From contig NZ_JAJAVE010000002.1 in the NCBI RefSeq assembly GCF_020532675.1, positions 168,639-232,638 of the forward strand: a stretch of DNA of 64,000 nt, read 5' to 3'. The DNA is from Methylobacillus gramineus. GTDB lineage: Bacteria; Pseudomonadota; Gammaproteobacteria; Burkholderiales; Methylophilaceae. This document shows, piece by piece, positions 43,376 through 53,986 of the stretch. Position 1 is the first letter of the stretch; the number at the start of each line of letters is the position of its first letter. The notes beneath the pieces are model-generated. The model was not told the DNA's origin. It ran no database searches and saw only the letters and a list, made by a program, of their open reading frames with translations. The position numbers and the translations under genes are program-made.

Positions 43376-44023
43376 ATGAAAAAACAATCCGGCTTCACCC
43401 TCATCGAGCTTGCCATCGTGCTGGTGATTATCGGCTTGCTGCTTGGTGGTGTGTTGAAGGGGCAGGAGCTGATTAATAGTGCCAAGGCAAAAAATATAGC
43501 TAATGATTTCAAGAATACCCAAATTTTACTATATGGATATCAGGATAAATTCAGGGCGTTGCCAGGAGATGATGCTAGTGCAGCCGCTCATGTTACAAAT
43601 GCCACTACAGCAACAACACCAGCAAATCGTATTGGTAATGGGCAGATTAATGGCAATTGGGATTCTGTAACTGTTAGTGATGAGTCTTATTTATTTTGGC
43701 AGCATGTCAGGTTGGCAGGTTTAGCAACTGGTTCAACTGTTACAGGAACGCCAGAATATATTCCGCGTAATGCCGATGGAGGTCGGTTGGGTATCCAAAG
43801 TACAGCGGGATTTTTAACTATTGTTGATGCAAATCCTATGGTGGGTACATTTGTTGTTTGCTCGTCGGGTATCACAGGACGTTTGGCAAAACAGATTGAT
43901 GTTCAAATGGATGATGGGATAACAAACAGTGGGTCGGTGCGGGTTGTTGAAAATCCTGGCCCATCACTTGCCAATGCAGCTGTGCTTGATGGAGATACAT
44001 TTACTGTTTGTATGTCTTTCTAA
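43376..44023 (+). CDS. Type IV pilin-like protein with prepilin leader
   Basis: The start is ATG at 43376, after AAGGATAAC. The product of 215 residues opens with a class III leader: MKKQSG before the cut, then FTLIELAIVLVIIGLLLGG, the N-methylated helix with Glu5. Then comes a helix (QELINSAKAKNIANDFKNTQ), an ALPGDD loop and a globular domain with two Cys (VVCSSG near 162, TVCMSF at the end), a typical disulfide. It is longer than most major pilins, so it may be a minor pilin or pseudopilin. The gene is richer in A/T than its neighbours, suggesting transfer or diversification. Confidence 0.88.
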   Translation: MKKQSGFTLIELAIVLVIIGLLLGGVLKGQELINSAKAKNIANDFKNTQILLYGYQDKFRALPGDDASAAAHVTNATTATTPANRIGNGQINGNWDSVTVSDESYLFWQHVRLAGLATGSTVTGTPEYIPRNADGGRLGIQSTAGFLTIVDANPMVGTFVVCSSGITGRLAKQIDVQMDDGITNSGSVRVVENPGPSLANAAVLDGDTFTVCMSF

Positions 44024-44040
44024 ATATTAGGTGTGTTGCG

Positions 44041-44074
44041 TAAAAGCCCGTTCTTTGCGGGCTTTTACTTTTTC
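44041..44074 (+). terminator. Terminator after the pilin-like gene
   Basis: TAAAAGCCCG (44041-44050) pairs perfectly with CGGGCTTTTA (44058-44067) around a 7-base loop, followed by CTTTTT. Confidence 0.9.
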
Positions 44075-44134
44075 AGGTTATGCCTTCTTGCGCTTTTGCT
44101 TTAAAATAGCCCGCTGATCAGAAAAGCGGTGATT

Positions 44135-44941
44135 ATGAGCGACAACATCGTCGAAATTGACAATCTATCCTTTGGTTATAAAAATCGATTGCTACACAAG
44201 GGCATCAATATGGTGTTCCCGCGTGGCAAGGTGGTGGCCATTATGGGCGGGAGCGGCAGTGGCAAGACCACGCTGTTGCGCTTGATTGGTGGTCAACTCA
44301 AGCCCGTATCCGGACAGGTGAAGGTTGCCGGGAAAGTAGTGCATGAGCAGGATCGTTCAGGCTTGCAGGCATTGCGCCGCAAGATGGGCATGCTATTCCA
44401 GCAAGGTGCTTTATTTACTGATCTTTCTGTATATGAGAATGTGGCTTTCCCCATGCGGGAACACACGGATTTGCCTGAATCCATGATCCGCGATCTGGTG
44501 ATGATGAAGCTGAATGCGGTGGGTTTGCGTGGTGCTCGCAATTTGAAGGCTACTGAACTTTCGGGCGGGATGGCGCGACGAGTGGCGTTGGCACGTGCGG
44601 TGGCATTGGACCCTTCCATTATTATGTATGACGAGCCTTTTGCCGGGCTGGACCCGATTTCAATGGCCGTGATCTGTAATCTGATCCGTAACCTCAATGA
44701 TGCACTGGGTGCGACTTCCATCATCGTGACGCACGATGTGCAGGAAGTGTTCTCGATAGCAGATTACGTTTATTTCGTTGCCAACGGGGTGGTGGCTGCT
44801 GAAGGTTCGCCGGAAGATTTGCGCAAATCTGAATTGCCGTTTGTGCATCAGTTTGTGCATGGCGAAGTGGATGGTCCGGTGCCATTCCATTATGCCGCTC
44901 CTGATTACAGGCAGGATATTTTGAGGAGTCGCAATGTTTAG
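44135..44941 (+). CDS. mlaF: Phospholipid ABC transporter ATP-binding protein MlaF
   Basis: MlaF is the ATPase of the MlaFEDB complex, which moves phospholipids between the inner membrane and MlaC to keep outer-membrane lipid asymmetry. ATG at 44135 (MSDNIVEID) gives 268 residues; a GTG two codons upstream is also in frame. Walker A GGSGSGKTTL near 41, signature LSGGMARR near 144, Walker B IIMYDEPFAGLD near 164, and the switch His in VTHDVQEV are all seen. The C-terminal tail after GEVDGPVPFHY is the MlaB-contact region of the family. It overlaps mlaE by 8 bp. Confidence 0.95.
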   Translation: MSDNIVEIDNLSFGYKNRLLHKGINMVFPRGKVVAIMGGSGSGKTTLLRLIGGQLKPVSGQVKVAGKVVHEQDRSGLQALRRKMGMLFQQGALFTDLSVYENVAFPMREHTDLPESMIRDLVMMKLNAVGLRGARNLKATELSGGMARRVALARAVALDPSIIMYDEPFAGLDPISMAVICNLIRNLNDALGATSIIVTHDVQEVFSIADYVYFVANGVVAAEGSPEDLRKSELPFVHQFVHGEVDGPVPFHYAAPDYRQDILRSRNV

Positions 44942-45725
44942 TGCCTTGGCTGGGATGTTTGGTGGGATAGGCCATCGCATTATTGATCGCTTGTGGCGCT
45001 TCGGTTCAGGCCTACGTTTTTTTGCTTACATCCTGATTTACTCCGGTGAGAGTTTTCGCCGCCTGCATTTGACCATACGCGAGATTTATTTCACTGGCGT
45101 ACTGTCGCTGATTATTATGCTGGTCTCTGCGTTTTTTGTCGGTATGGTGCTGGCTTTGCAAGGCTATAACACCTTGCAGCGCTATGGTTCTTCAGAAGCC
45201 ATAGGTGTGCTGGTGGCCTTGTCTCTAGTGCGTGAGCTGGGGCCTGTGGTGACAGCGTTGCTGTTTGCCGGACGTGCTGGCACCGCGATTACTGCGGAAA
45301 TTGGCTTGATGAAGGCGACCGAACAGTTATCTGCCATGGAAATGATGGCGGTGAGTCCAATTGCACGTGTAGTGGCGCCGCGATTCTGGGCTGGTGTCTT
45401 GTCCATGCCTCTATTGGCAGCGCTGTTTTCCATGGTGGGTGTGCTGGGAGGCTACATGGTAGCGGTGCCCTTGATAGGCGTGGACTCTGGTGCTTTCTGG
45501 TCGCAGATGCAGGCCAGTGTGGATTTCAAGGAAGATATTCTTAATGGGATCATCAAGAGTGTTGTATTTGGTGTGGCTTGTACCTTGATTGCCCTGTTTG
45601 AAGGTTTTGATGCCCCGCCGACTGCGGAAGGTGTCAGTCGGGCCACAACGCGGACAGTAGTGAATTCTTCACTGGCTGTGTTGGGCCTGGATTTTGTAAT
45701 GACTTCGTTCATGATTGTTGCGTAA
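44934..45725 (+). CDS. mlaE: Phospholipid ABC transporter permease MlaE
   Basis: The membrane part of the Mla complex, 263 residues. Family marks are the hydrophobic helices with SLVRELGPVVTALLFAGRAGTAITAEIGLMKATEQLSAME near 90-130, the strongest signature of the MlaE permease, and FGVACTLIALFEGFDAPPTAEGVSRATTRTVV near 205-240. It overlaps mlaF by 8 bp and mlaD begins 21 bp downstream. Confidence 0.95.
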   Translation: MFSALAGMFGGIGHRIIDRLWRFGSGLRFFAYILIYSGESFRRLHLTIREIYFTGVLSLIIMLVSAFFVGMVLALQGYNTLQRYGSSEAIGVLVALSLVRELGPVVTALLFAGRAGTAITAEIGLMKATEQLSAMEMMAVSPIARVVAPRFWAGVLSMPLLAALFSMVGVLGGYMVAVPLIGVDSGAFWSQMQASVDFKEDILNGIIKSVVFGVACTLIALFEGFDAPPTAEGVSRATTRTVVNSSLAVLGLDFVMTSFMIVA

Positions 45726-45746
45726 GCGCAACACACTGGAGAAAAG

Positions 45747-46226
45747 ATGGAACGCACAACAATTGATCTGTGGGTAGGCGTGTTTGCAGCGGCAGGTGCG
45801 GCTGCATTGTTTGGCCTAGCCTTGAAAGTCGGTAATTTCAATAGCGCTACTTTAGGTGAAACTTATAGTGTTACGGGAGCTTTTGAGAATATTGGCAGTC
45901 TGAAGCCACGTGCGCCTGTTAAAAGTGCGGGTGTGGTGGTGGGCCGTGTAGATAACATCAAGTTCGATACCAACACGTATGAAGCACTGGTGACCGTCAA
46001 GGTGGATAAGCGATATCCTTTTCCCAAGGATACATTTGCCAATATCTATACTGCGGGTTTGCTAGGTGAGCAGTACATTGGCCTTGAAGCCGGTGGTGAT
46101 GACAAGATGTTGCAGGATGGCGATAAGTTCAGCAAGACGCAGGATGCAGTGGTGCTGGAGAAAATGATCAGTCAGTTTCTCTATAGCAAGGCATCGGAAA
46201 CTAACGATACTAAAGAGGCGGAATAA
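45747..46226 (+). CDS. mlaD: Phospholipid-binding MCE protein MlaD
   Basis: An inner-membrane-anchored MCE protein that forms the hexameric ring of the Mla complex. It has one N-terminal membrane helix (DLWVGVFAAAGAAALFGLALKVGN) and an MCE domain (YSVTGAFENIGSLKPRAPVKSAGVVVGRVDNIKFD) over the rest of its 159 residues. The pore-loop region GLLGEQYIGLEAGGDD is seen near 103-118. It has normal length for the family. An mlaA/vacJ gene, often found next in Betaproteobacteria, is absent here. Confidence 0.94.
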   Translation: MERTTIDLWVGVFAAAGAAALFGLALKVGNFNSATLGETYSVTGAFENIGSLKPRAPVKSAGVVVGRVDNIKFDTNTYEALVTVKVDKRYPFPKDTFANIYTAGLLGEQYIGLEAGGDDKMLQDGDKFSKTQDAVVLEKMISQFLYSKASETNDTKEAE

Positions 46227-46228
46227 GC

Positions 46229-46840
46229 ATGAACAGAATTTGGAACTGGTTGGCAGCGCTTACCCTGGTGGCAGGCTTTGCTACTGTTGCTGTTGCAGAA
46301 GTAGCCCCTGATGCGCTGGTGAAAAGCACGGCAGAAGATGTGCTGGCGGTGGTGAAAACCGATAAGGATATCCAGGCTGGTAACCAGAGCAAGATTTTTG
46401 CGCTGGCTGAAGAAAAAATCCTGCCTAACTTCAACTTTGATCGCGTATCACGCTTGGTGCTGGGTAAGGCATGGTCAAAGGCAAGTCCTGAACAGAAGGA
46501 AGCGTTTCAGCAAGAGTTTCGTAGCCTGTTGCTCCGTACTTATGCAACCGCATTATCTAAATACCGCAACCAGACGATTGAATACAAGCCGTTTCGTGCC
46601 CAGCCTGATGAAACTGACGTCAAGGTGAAGACGCAGATTCTGCAGCAAGGCGGACAGCCGGTCGCTGTGGATTACAGTCTGGAAAAGAGCGGTGATAGCT
46701 GGAAAGTCTATGACATCACGATTGAAGGTGTGAGCCTGGTGACCAACTATCGTGGCCAGTTCAATACCGAAATCCGCCAAGGTGGCTTGGATGGCCTGAT
46801 TCAGAAGCTGGCTGCCAAGAACCGCGATTCAAACAAATAA
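46229..46840 (+). CDS. mlaC: Periplasmic phospholipid carrier MlaC
   Basis: A soluble carrier that shuttles phospholipids between the MlaA-porin complex at the outer membrane and MlaD. The 203-residue product starts two bases after mlaD with a signal peptide (ending near AVA-EV), then the family segments EEKILPNFNFDRVSRLVLGKAWSKASPEQKEAF near 65-97 and WKVYDITIEGVSLVTNYRGQFN near 160-180. The C-terminal Lys-rich end is typical. The Ttg2D domain covers the whole mature chain. Confidence 0.94.
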   Translation: MNRIWNWLAALTLVAGFATVAVAEVAPDALVKSTAEDVLAVVKTDKDIQAGNQSKIFALAEEKILPNFNFDRVSRLVLGKAWSKASPEQKEAFQQEFRSLLLRTYATALSKYRNQTIEYKPFRAQPDETDVKVKTQILQQGGQPVAVDYSLEKSGDSWKVYDITIEGVSLVTNYRGQFNTEIRQGGLDGLIQKLAAKNRDSNK

Positions 46841-46857
46841 GCAAAGCGCAGATTAAG

Positions 46858-47151
46858 TTGGCTCAAATTCAACAACAAGGTGACCGCTGGCTAGTCAGCG
46901 GTGACATGACTATCGCCCAGGTCGATGCCCTGCTTGCTGAAAGCCGGGCATTAAACATGTCTGGCGCGCTTGAGATCGATCTGGCGCAGGTGCAGGAAGT
47001 CGATACCGTGGCGCTCAGCCTGATTTTTGAATGGCTGAGGCACGCAGAAGCGGGTAAGGCCACTCTGACGATATCCAGCCTGCCTGCCAATCTCGCCAGT
47101 CTGGCAACAATGTATGGGGTGCTTGACCTGATTCCTCAGGCCAGTCATTGA
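46858..47151 (+). CDS. mlaB: STAS-domain protein MlaB
   Basis: A small cytoplasmic STAS protein that stabilises and activates the MlaF ATPase. The 97-residue product begins at a TTG, 17 bp after mlaC. It carries the fold GDMTIAQVDALLAES and VDLAQVQEVDTVALSLIFEWLRHAE; the Asp-Thr pair (VDT near 45) corresponds to the conserved STAS loop. Without the Mla context it would be called only a STAS protein; position secures the name. Confidence 0.88.
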   Translation: MAQIQQQGDRWLVSGDMTIAQVDALLAESRALNMSGALEIDLAQVQEVDTVALSLIFEWLRHAEAGKATLTISSLPANLASLATMYGVLDLIPQASH

Positions 47152-47184
47152 ATTTCTGGGGATTTCCCCCACCTTAAAAACCCT

Positions 47185-48081
47185 ATGATCCCCGCCATTA
47201 ATATCCAGCAGGTCCATCAGCATTTTGGCGATTTACACGCGCTGAAAGGGATAGATCTGCGTATAGAGCAGGGAGAGTTCTTTGCCTTGCTGGGGCCTAA
47301 TGGGGCGGGTAAGTCTACCCTGATCAACTTGTTGGCGGGTTTGTTGCGCCCATCTAGCGGCACTCTGGAAGTGATGGGTTTTGACGTCAATGCCCAATAT
47401 TCTCAAGCACGTCATGCATTGGGCGTGGTGCCGCAAGAGCTGGTATTTGATCCATTTTTTAATGTGCGCGAGATGCTGCGTTTCCAGGCGGGTTATTTTG
47501 GGCATGGACGGGAAAATGATGCCTGGGTGGATGAAGTGATTGAGTCACTGGGCCTCACGGACAAGGCGCATACGAATATGCGTCGTCTATCCGGTGGCAT
47601 GAAGCGACGGGCACTGATCGCACAAGCGCTTGCACACAAGCCGCCGGTAATTGTATTGGATGAGCCAACGGCCGGTGTCGATGTTGAACTGCGTCAGACC
47701 ATGTGGGATTTTATCCGCAGGTTGAATCGCGAAGGCCACACCATCATTCTGACCACGCATTATCTGGAAGAGGCAGAGAAGCTCTGTAGCCGCATTGCCA
47801 TGATGAAGCTGGGGCAGATCGTGGCATTGGATAGTACACAAAACCTGCTTAACCGCCTTCCGGGCAAAAAATTGCAGTTGAAGCTGAGTGCTGCCTTGCC
47901 CTTCAGTCTGCAGGGCCTGGTTCGCGAGCAGAATGATGATGGATATACCTTGGCGTTGTCAGCGCCCGCGCAGCTTGAGTCTATTCTGGCTGAGCTGAGG
48001 GTGGCCAATGTGGCCATTGAGGATATGCAGCTCATAGAGGTAGATCTCGAGGATGTGTTTGTGGACTTGGTGGGGCAGTGA
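47185..48081 (+). CDS. ABC-2 type exporter ATP-binding protein (YadG-like)
   Basis: A 298-residue ATPase of an ABC-2 exporter of unknown cargo. It shows Walker A GPNGAGKSTLINLL near 38, signature RRLSGGMKRRALIAQAL near 137, Walker B VIVLDEPTAGVDVE near 157 and the switch His in TTHYLEEAE. The C-terminal region of about 90 residues is the usual tail of YadG/CcmA-like proteins. It is coupled to its permease (48081) by TGATG and lies between mlaB and ibaG, a position conserved in many Betaproteobacteria. Confidence 0.92.
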   Translation: MIPAINIQQVHQHFGDLHALKGIDLRIEQGEFFALLGPNGAGKSTLINLLAGLLRPSSGTLEVMGFDVNAQYSQARHALGVVPQELVFDPFFNVREMLRFQAGYFGHGRENDAWVDEVIESLGLTDKAHTNMRRLSGGMKRRALIAQALAHKPPVIVLDEPTAGVDVELRQTMWDFIRRLNREGHTIILTTHYLEEAEKLCSRIAMMKLGQIVALDSTQNLLNRLPGKKLQLKLSAALPFSLQGLVREQNDDGYTLALSAPAQLESILAELRVANVAIEDMQLIEVDLEDVFVDLVGQ

Positions 48082-48860
48082 TGGGCAGGTTCATCACTAG
48101 CCGTATGCGCGGCCCCTGGACCTTGTTCAAGAAGGAATTGCTGCGTTTCTGGCGCGTAGGTTTTCAAACCGTGGCGGCCCCCGTCATGACTGCGCTACTG
48201 TATTTGCTGATTTTCTCGCACGTGCTTGAAGATAAAGTGCAGGTGTATCCTGGTGTGGGGTATACGGCTTTCCTGATTCCCGGCCTGATCATGATGTCTC
48301 TGCTGCAAAACGCGTTTGCCAACAGTTCATCCAGCCTGATTCAGTCCAAGGTCATGGGCAATATCATTTTTGTGATGTTGACGCCGATTTCCTATCTGCA
48401 GTTTTTCCTGGCTTTTCTCGCTGCCGCAATCATCCGCGGCATGGTGGTGGGAGCATGTATCTATCTGGTTGCGATGTTCTTTGTGGATTTGCCGCTTGCA
48501 CATCCGGGCTGGATTCTGACATTTGCCCTGCTGGGGAGTGCCTTGCTTGGTACTTTTGGCATTATTGCTGGCATATGGGCTGAGAAGTTTGACCAGATGG
48601 CCGTGTTCCAGAATTTTGTCATTATGCCGCTGTCGTTTCTTTCAGGGGTGTTTTACTCTATACACTCGCTACCGCCCTTCTGGCAGCAGGTGTCACACCT
48701 CAATCCGTTTTTTTACATGATAGACGGATTCCGCTACGGTTTTTTCGGTACTGGCGATATTTCTCCATACATCAGCCTTGGCGTTGTTGTGACATGCTTT
48801 TTTGCCCTATCATTGTTGACTTTACGGATGCTTAAATCCGGCTATAAATTACGAGGTTAA
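48081..48860 (+). CDS. ABC-2 type exporter permease (YadH-like)
   Basis: The 259-residue membrane partner of the preceding ATPase. ATG at 48081 overlaps its stop; an in-frame GTG at 48078 is possible. Six membrane helices and the ABC-2 signature IIRGMVVGACIYLVAM, GTFGIIAGIWAEKFDQMAVFQNFVIMPLSFLSGVFYSIHSLPPFWQ are visible, followed by NPFFYMIDGFRYGFFG. The substrate is unknown; linkage to lipid and wall genes suggests an envelope role. Confidence 0.92.
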   Translation: MGRFITSRMRGPWTLFKKELLRFWRVGFQTVAAPVMTALLYLLIFSHVLEDKVQVYPGVGYTAFLIPGLIMMSLLQNAFANSSSSLIQSKVMGNIIFVMLTPISYLQFFLAFLAAAIIRGMVVGACIYLVAMFFVDLPLAHPGWILTFALLGSALLGTFGIIAGIWAEKFDQMAVFQNFVIMPLSFLSGVFYSIHSLPPFWQQVSHLNPFFYMIDGFRYGFFGTGDISPYISLGVVVTCFFALSLLTLRMLKSGYKLRG

Positions 48861-48862
48861 TC

Positions 48863-49114
48863 TTGGTCAGCGCTCAGGACTTAAAAAACTATATAACGCA
48901 AGGCTTGGCCTGTGAACACGTGCAGGTGCTGGGTGATGACGGTCAGCATTTTGAGGCGATTGTGGTGAGCCAGTTGTTTGTAGGTAAAAACATGGTGCAG
49001 CAGCATCAGTTGGTTTACCAGGCTTTAGGCGATCGTATGCGAGAGGAAGTGCATGCCTTATCGATGCGCACCTTCACGCCAGAAGCGTGGGGCAAGCTGA
49101 ATAGCATGCTTTAG
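48863..49114 (+). CDS. ibaG: BolA-family protein IbaG
   Basis: IbaG is a small BolA-like protein that binds iron-sulfur clusters together with the monothiol glutaredoxin, which is encoded next. The 83-residue product begins at TTG, behind ACGAGGTT. It has the BolA core VLGDDGQHFEAIVVSQLF, with the conserved His, and ends RMREEVHALSMRTFTP. The Escherichia coli order mlaB-ibaG-murA is kept, with grxD inserted before murA. Confidence 0.93.
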   Translation: MVSAQDLKNYITQGLACEHVQVLGDDGQHFEAIVVSQLFVGKNMVQQHQLVYQALGDRMREEVHALSMRTFTPEAWGKLNSML

Positions 49115-49163
49115 TATATTGAATATTTAATCAAAGCATTAACATAGATCAAAGGATATATCG

Positions 49164-49481
49164 ATGGATACCCAGGAACTTATCAAGAGCCAAGTCACAA
49201 GCAATCCGGTGGTTTTATATATGAAGGGCAGCCCAAAATTTCCGCAGTGCGGTTTTTCTGGCCTGGCGGTGCAGCTTCTGCAAGGTAGCGGCATCAATGA
49301 CTTTACTGCGATTGATGTGCTGGCGGACCCAGCCATCCGTGACGGTATCAAGACTTACGCCAACTGGCCCACTATTCCCCAGTTATATATCAAGGGGGAA
49401 TTCATCGGTGGTGCCGATATCATGCGTGATCTTTATCAGCAGGGTGAGTTGCAGAAATTATTGCAGGAAGCTGTGGCTTAA
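49164..49481 (+). CDS. grxD: Monothiol glutaredoxin GrxD (Grx4)
   Basis: A CGFS-type glutaredoxin that carries [2Fe-2S] clusters and forms heterodimers with BolA proteins. The 105-residue product has KGSPKFPQCGFSGLAVQLL with active-site CGFS near 29-32, the cis-Pro motif WPTIPQLYIKGEFIGGADI near 67-85 and the final helix. It sits between ibaG and murA, a meaningful pairing because IbaG and GrxD act together in cluster handling. ATG at 49164 has AAAGGATA upstream. Confidence 0.95.
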   Translation: MDTQELIKSQVTSNPVVLYMKGSPKFPQCGFSGLAVQLLQGSGINDFTAIDVLADPAIRDGIKTYANWPTIPQLYIKGEFIGGADIMRDLYQQGELQKLLQEAVA

Positions 49482-50756
<1,275 letters not shown>

Positions 50757-50796
50757 TGTGCGGCTTCAGTTGTACTGAATCGCAAGAAAGACAGCA

Positions 50797-51441
50797 ATGA
50801 TTACAATTGCCCTCTCCAAGGGTCGCATCTTTGAAGAAACCACGCCGCTGCTGGCTGCTGCTGGCATTACTGCGCTTGAAGACCCAGAAGCCTCACGCAA
50901 GCTGATATTGCCGACCAATCGCCCTGATGTGCGCTTGATTATTGTGCGAGCGACCGATGTGCCGACCTATGTGCAATATGGCGCTGCTGATCTGGGCATA
51001 GCTGGCAAGGATGTGCTGGATGAACATGGAGGCGAAGGCCTTTACCAGCCGCTGGATCTCAAGATTGCGCGTTGCCGCATGATGGTGGCCGTGCGCGAGG
51101 ATTTTGACTATTTTGGCTCTATTCGCCGCGGTGCACGGCTCAAAGTGGTGACCAAGTATGTGAAGACGGCACGCGAACACTTCGCTGCCAAGGGTATGCA
51201 TGTGGACTTGATCAAGCTTTACGGCTCCATGGAGCTGGGTCCATTGGTGGGTCTGGCGGATGTGATTGTTGATCTTGTCAGCACTGGTGGCACCCTGCGC
51301 GCCAACAACCTCAAAGCGGTTGAAGAAATTACCGATATCAGCTCGCGATTGGTCGTGAATCAGGCCTCTCTCAAACTCAAGCGTGACACCTTGCAGCCGA
51401 TAATGGATGCATTTGCGCAAGTGGTGGCTGCCAACAATTAA
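50797..51441 (+). CDS. hisG: ATP phosphoribosyltransferase HisG (short form)
   Basis: Catalyses the first step of histidine synthesis, joining ATP and PRPP. At 214 residues it is the short form, which lacks the regulatory C-terminal domain and depends on HisZ; no hisZ is in the window. [18 protein letters not shown] opens the protein and the PRPP-binding loop [21 protein letters not shown] lies near 159-180. It leads the cluster hisGDC-hps-hisBHAFIE. No leader peptide rich in His is visible before it. Confidence 0.96.
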   Translation: MITIALSKGRIFEETTPLLAAAGITALEDPEASRKLILPTNRPDVRLIIVRATDVPTYVQYGAADLGIAGKDVLDEHGGEGLYQPLDLKIARCRMMVAVREDFDYFGSIRRGARLKVVTKYVKTAREHFAAKGMHVDLIKLYGSMELGPLVGLADVIVDLVSTGGTLRANNLKAVEEITDISSRLVVNQASLKLKRDTLQPIMDAFAQVVAANN

Positions 51442-51455
51442 TTTGGGTTGAAATC

Positions 51456-52754
51456 ATGAATATCAGACGTTTTTCTACAAGTGATGCGAGTTTTGATCAG
51501 AATTTAAAGGATTTGCTCGCATTCGAAACCGCGCAGGATGATCAGATCGACAGCGTGGTAGCCGATATATTGCGTAATGTAAAACAGCGTGGCGATGCTG
51601 CTGTGTTGGAGTACACCGCACGGTTTGACCGCCTTGATGTAGGTGCGTTATCCGAACTTGAAATTGGGCATGCTGAACTCAACGCAGCGCTTGCAGGCCT
51701 GCCTGAAGTTCAGCGTGAGGCCTTGCAGCAGGCAGCGCAACGCGTACGGGATTATCACGAAAAGCAGCTGATGTCTTCCTGGTCCTATACAGAGGCGGAT
51801 GGCACATTACTTGGTCAGCAAGTGACGGCATTGGATCGCGTGGGCTTATATGTCCCGGGCGGCAAGGCAGCCTATCCATCCTCAGTGTTGATGAATGCGA
51901 TTCCAGCCAAGGTGGCGGGCGTCGCCGAGCTGATTATGGTAGTGCCGACTCCTGGCGGCGAGAAGAACCAGTTGGTGTTGGCCGCTGCAGCTGTCTGTGG
52001 TGTTGATCGTGTGTTCTGTATTGGCGGTGCACAGGCTGTAGGTGCGCTGGCTTATGGTACCCAGACAGTGCCGCAGGTGGATAAAATTGTCGGCCCAGGG
52101 AATGCTTATGTGGCTGCTGCCAAGCGCCGGGTATTTGGCGTGGTGGGTATCGATATGGTGGCAGGCCCATCTGAGATTCTGGTGATTTGCGATGGCAAGA
52201 CCAACCCTGACTGGGTGGCGATGGATTTGTTCTCCCAGGCAGAGCACGATGAATTGGCGCAAGCCATTCTGCTATCACCGGATGCTGCTTTCCTGGATGC
52301 GGTTAAGGCCAGCATAGATCGCCTAGTGGAAGAGATGCCGCGCAAGGACATTATCACCACATCGTTACAAAATCGCGGCGCATTGATCAAGGTCAACGAT
52401 TTGGAGCAGGCTGCCGAGATTGCCAATTACATAGCGCCCGAGCATTTGGAGTTATCAGTTGAGGATCCATTGGCATATAGCAAGAAAATCCGGCATGCCG
52501 GTGCCATTTTTATGGGTAGGGATACTTGCGAAGCCCTGGGTGATTATTGCGCCGGCCCTAATCATGTGTTGCCGACTTCACGTACCGCCCGCTTTTCCTC
52601 ACCGCTTGGTGTCTATGATTTCCAGAAGCGTTCCAGTCTGATCATGGTGTCAGCGGAAGGTGCGCAGACATTGGGCCGTATTGCAGCTACCCTTGCCTAT
52701 GGTGAAGGCTTGCAGGCACATGCCCGCTCGGCTGAATTCCGCTTGAAAGGCTGA
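51456..52754 (+). CDS. hisD: Histidinol dehydrogenase HisD
   Basis: Oxidises L-histidinol to histidine in two NAD-dependent steps. The 432-residue product has the zinc-binding and active-site segments: [19 protein letters not shown] near 130, [36 protein letters not shown] near 190, and [14 protein letters not shown] near 265. The His pair of the proton relay is probably in APEHLELS near 330, with GPNHVLPT further on. It starts 14 bp after hisG and is followed by hisC 2 bp on. Confidence 0.96.
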   Translation: MNIRRFSTSDASFDQNLKDLLAFETAQDDQIDSVVADILRNVKQRGDAAVLEYTARFDRLDVGALSELEIGHAELNAALAGLPEVQREALQQAAQRVRDYHEKQLMSSWSYTEADGTLLGQQVTALDRVGLYVPGGKAAYPSSVLMNAIPAKVAGVAELIMVVPTPGGEKNQLVLAAAAVCGVDRVFCIGGAQAVGALAYGTQTVPQVDKIVGPGNAYVAAAKRRVFGVVGIDMVAGPSEILVICDGKTNPDWVAMDLFSQAEHDELAQAILLSPDAAFLDAVKASIDRLVEEMPRKDIITTSLQNRGALIKVNDLEQAAEIANYIAPEHLELSVEDPLAYSKKIRHAGAIFMGRDTCEALGDYCAGPNHVLPTSRTARFSSPLGVYDFQKRSSLIMVSAEGAQTLGRIAATLAYGEGLQAHARSAEFRLKG

Positions 52755-52756
52755 TC

Positions 52757-53818
52757 TTGAGCAAATTCTGGAGCCCTATTGTTCATGAGTTGACGCCTTA
52801 TGTGCCGGGTGAGCAGCCCAAGATCAGCAATCTGATCAAGCTCAATACTAACGAAAATCCGTATGGCCCTAGCCCCAAGGTGTTGCAGGCCTTGCAGGCG
52901 GAAGCCGCGGACAGCTTGCGTTTGTATCCTGATCCCAGCTCTGACCGTTTGCGCCACGCCGTGGCTGAGTTTTATGGGGTTGAGTCGGCGCAGGTGTTTG
53001 TGGGTAATGGCTCAGACGAGGTCTTGGCGCACGCCTTTCATGCATTGCTCAAGCATGACCAGCCTATCCTGTTTCCCGATATCACCTATAGTTTTTATCC
53101 GGTCTACTGCGGGCTATATGAAATTGCCTATGAGACTATCCCTTTGAATGCAGCATTCGAAATCCAGGTCGATGATTACCTGCGACCGAACGGCGGTATC
53201 ATTTTCCCTAATCCCAATGCGCCTACTGGCAGTTTGTTGCCGCTGAGCGAAATTGAGCGTCTGCTCCAGGCCAATACTGAATCAGTGGTGGTGGTTGATG
53301 AGGCCTATGTGGATTTTGGAGGTGAGTCGGCGGTTGGTCTGGTAGAGCGCTATCCTAATCTCCTGGTCACCCATACTTTATCCAAGGCCAGGTCTCTGGC
53401 CGGATTGCGGGTAGGGTATGCGATTGGACATATCGCCTTGATTGAGGCACTCAATAGAGTGAAGGATAGCTTTAACTCTTATCCACTCGATAGGTTCGCC
53501 ATCAGCGGTGCAGTAGCAGCCATTGAAGATAAAGCCTATTTTGAAGAAACCTGTCGCAAGGTCATTGCCACGCGGGACAAGCTGGTGGCTGAATTGCAGG
53601 CATTAAATTTTGAGGTGTTGCCTTCCGCTGCCAATTTCATCTTTGCACGGCATACAACGTATGGTGGCACAGTGTTATCGAGTCAATTGCGTGAACGCAA
53701 TATCATTGTCAGACATTTCAGCAAGCCGGCGCGGATATCACCATTTCTGCGTATCACCATCGGTACTGATGAACAAAGCATGGCCTTGATTCGGGCCTTG
53801 GCAGAGATTCTAAAATAA
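52757..53818 (+). CDS. hisC: Histidinol-phosphate aminotransferase HisC
   Basis: A PLP enzyme that transaminates imidazole-acetol phosphate with glutamate. The 353-residue product begins at TTG (52757), with GAAAGGC before it. It holds [13 protein letters not shown] near 28, GNGSDEVL near 82, NPNAPTG near 152 and the PLP lysine in [17 protein letters not shown] (Lys near 213). This is the last his gene before the hps insertion; hisB follows 980 bp later. Confidence 0.95.
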   Translation: MSKFWSPIVHELTPYVPGEQPKISNLIKLNTNENPYGPSPKVLQALQAEAADSLRLYPDPSSDRLRHAVAEFYGVESAQVFVGNGSDEVLAHAFHALLKHDQPILFPDITYSFYPVYCGLYEIAYETIPLNAAFEIQVDDYLRPNGGIIFPNPNAPTGSLLPLSEIERLLQANTESVVVVDEAYVDFGGESAVGLVERYPNLLVTHTLSKARSLAGLRVGYAIGHIALIEALNRVKDSFNSYPLDRFAISGAVAAIEDKAYFEETCRKVIATRDKLVAELQALNFEVLPSAANFIFARHTTYGGTVLSSQLRERNIIVRHFSKPARISPFLRITIGTDEQSMALIRALAEILK

Positions 53819-53870
53819 GTTTACGTCTGGAAAACCTCGTAATCTCACCGCATTTTTGTCTTCTATTGTA

Positions 53871-53899
53871 TTGATTTTCCAGAAAATTGAGAGAATAGT
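53871..53899 (+). promoter_or_regulatory. Possible sigma-70 promoter of hps
   Basis: TTGATT (53871-53876) and AATAGT (53894-53899) are 17 bp apart, each matching 4 of 6 consensus bases. The 168-bp leader between hisC and hps ends in a strong GGAGGA site eight bases before the GTG. A second -10-like TATTAT lies at 53934-53939 without a good -35, so the start point is uncertain. Confidence 0.35.
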
Positions 53900-53986
53900 C
53901 CGTGATGACTTCCCTTAAGGCTTGGAAAAAATGTATTATAGCGCGGTTAGTACATCATAATTCTGTAATTAAGCGGAGGAAGCATC

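Noticed and set aside
53827..53882. CTGGAAAA and TTTTCCAG as a hisC terminator
   Set aside because: The exact 8-bp repeat is separated by about 40 bases and has no following T-run, so it is too weak to call.
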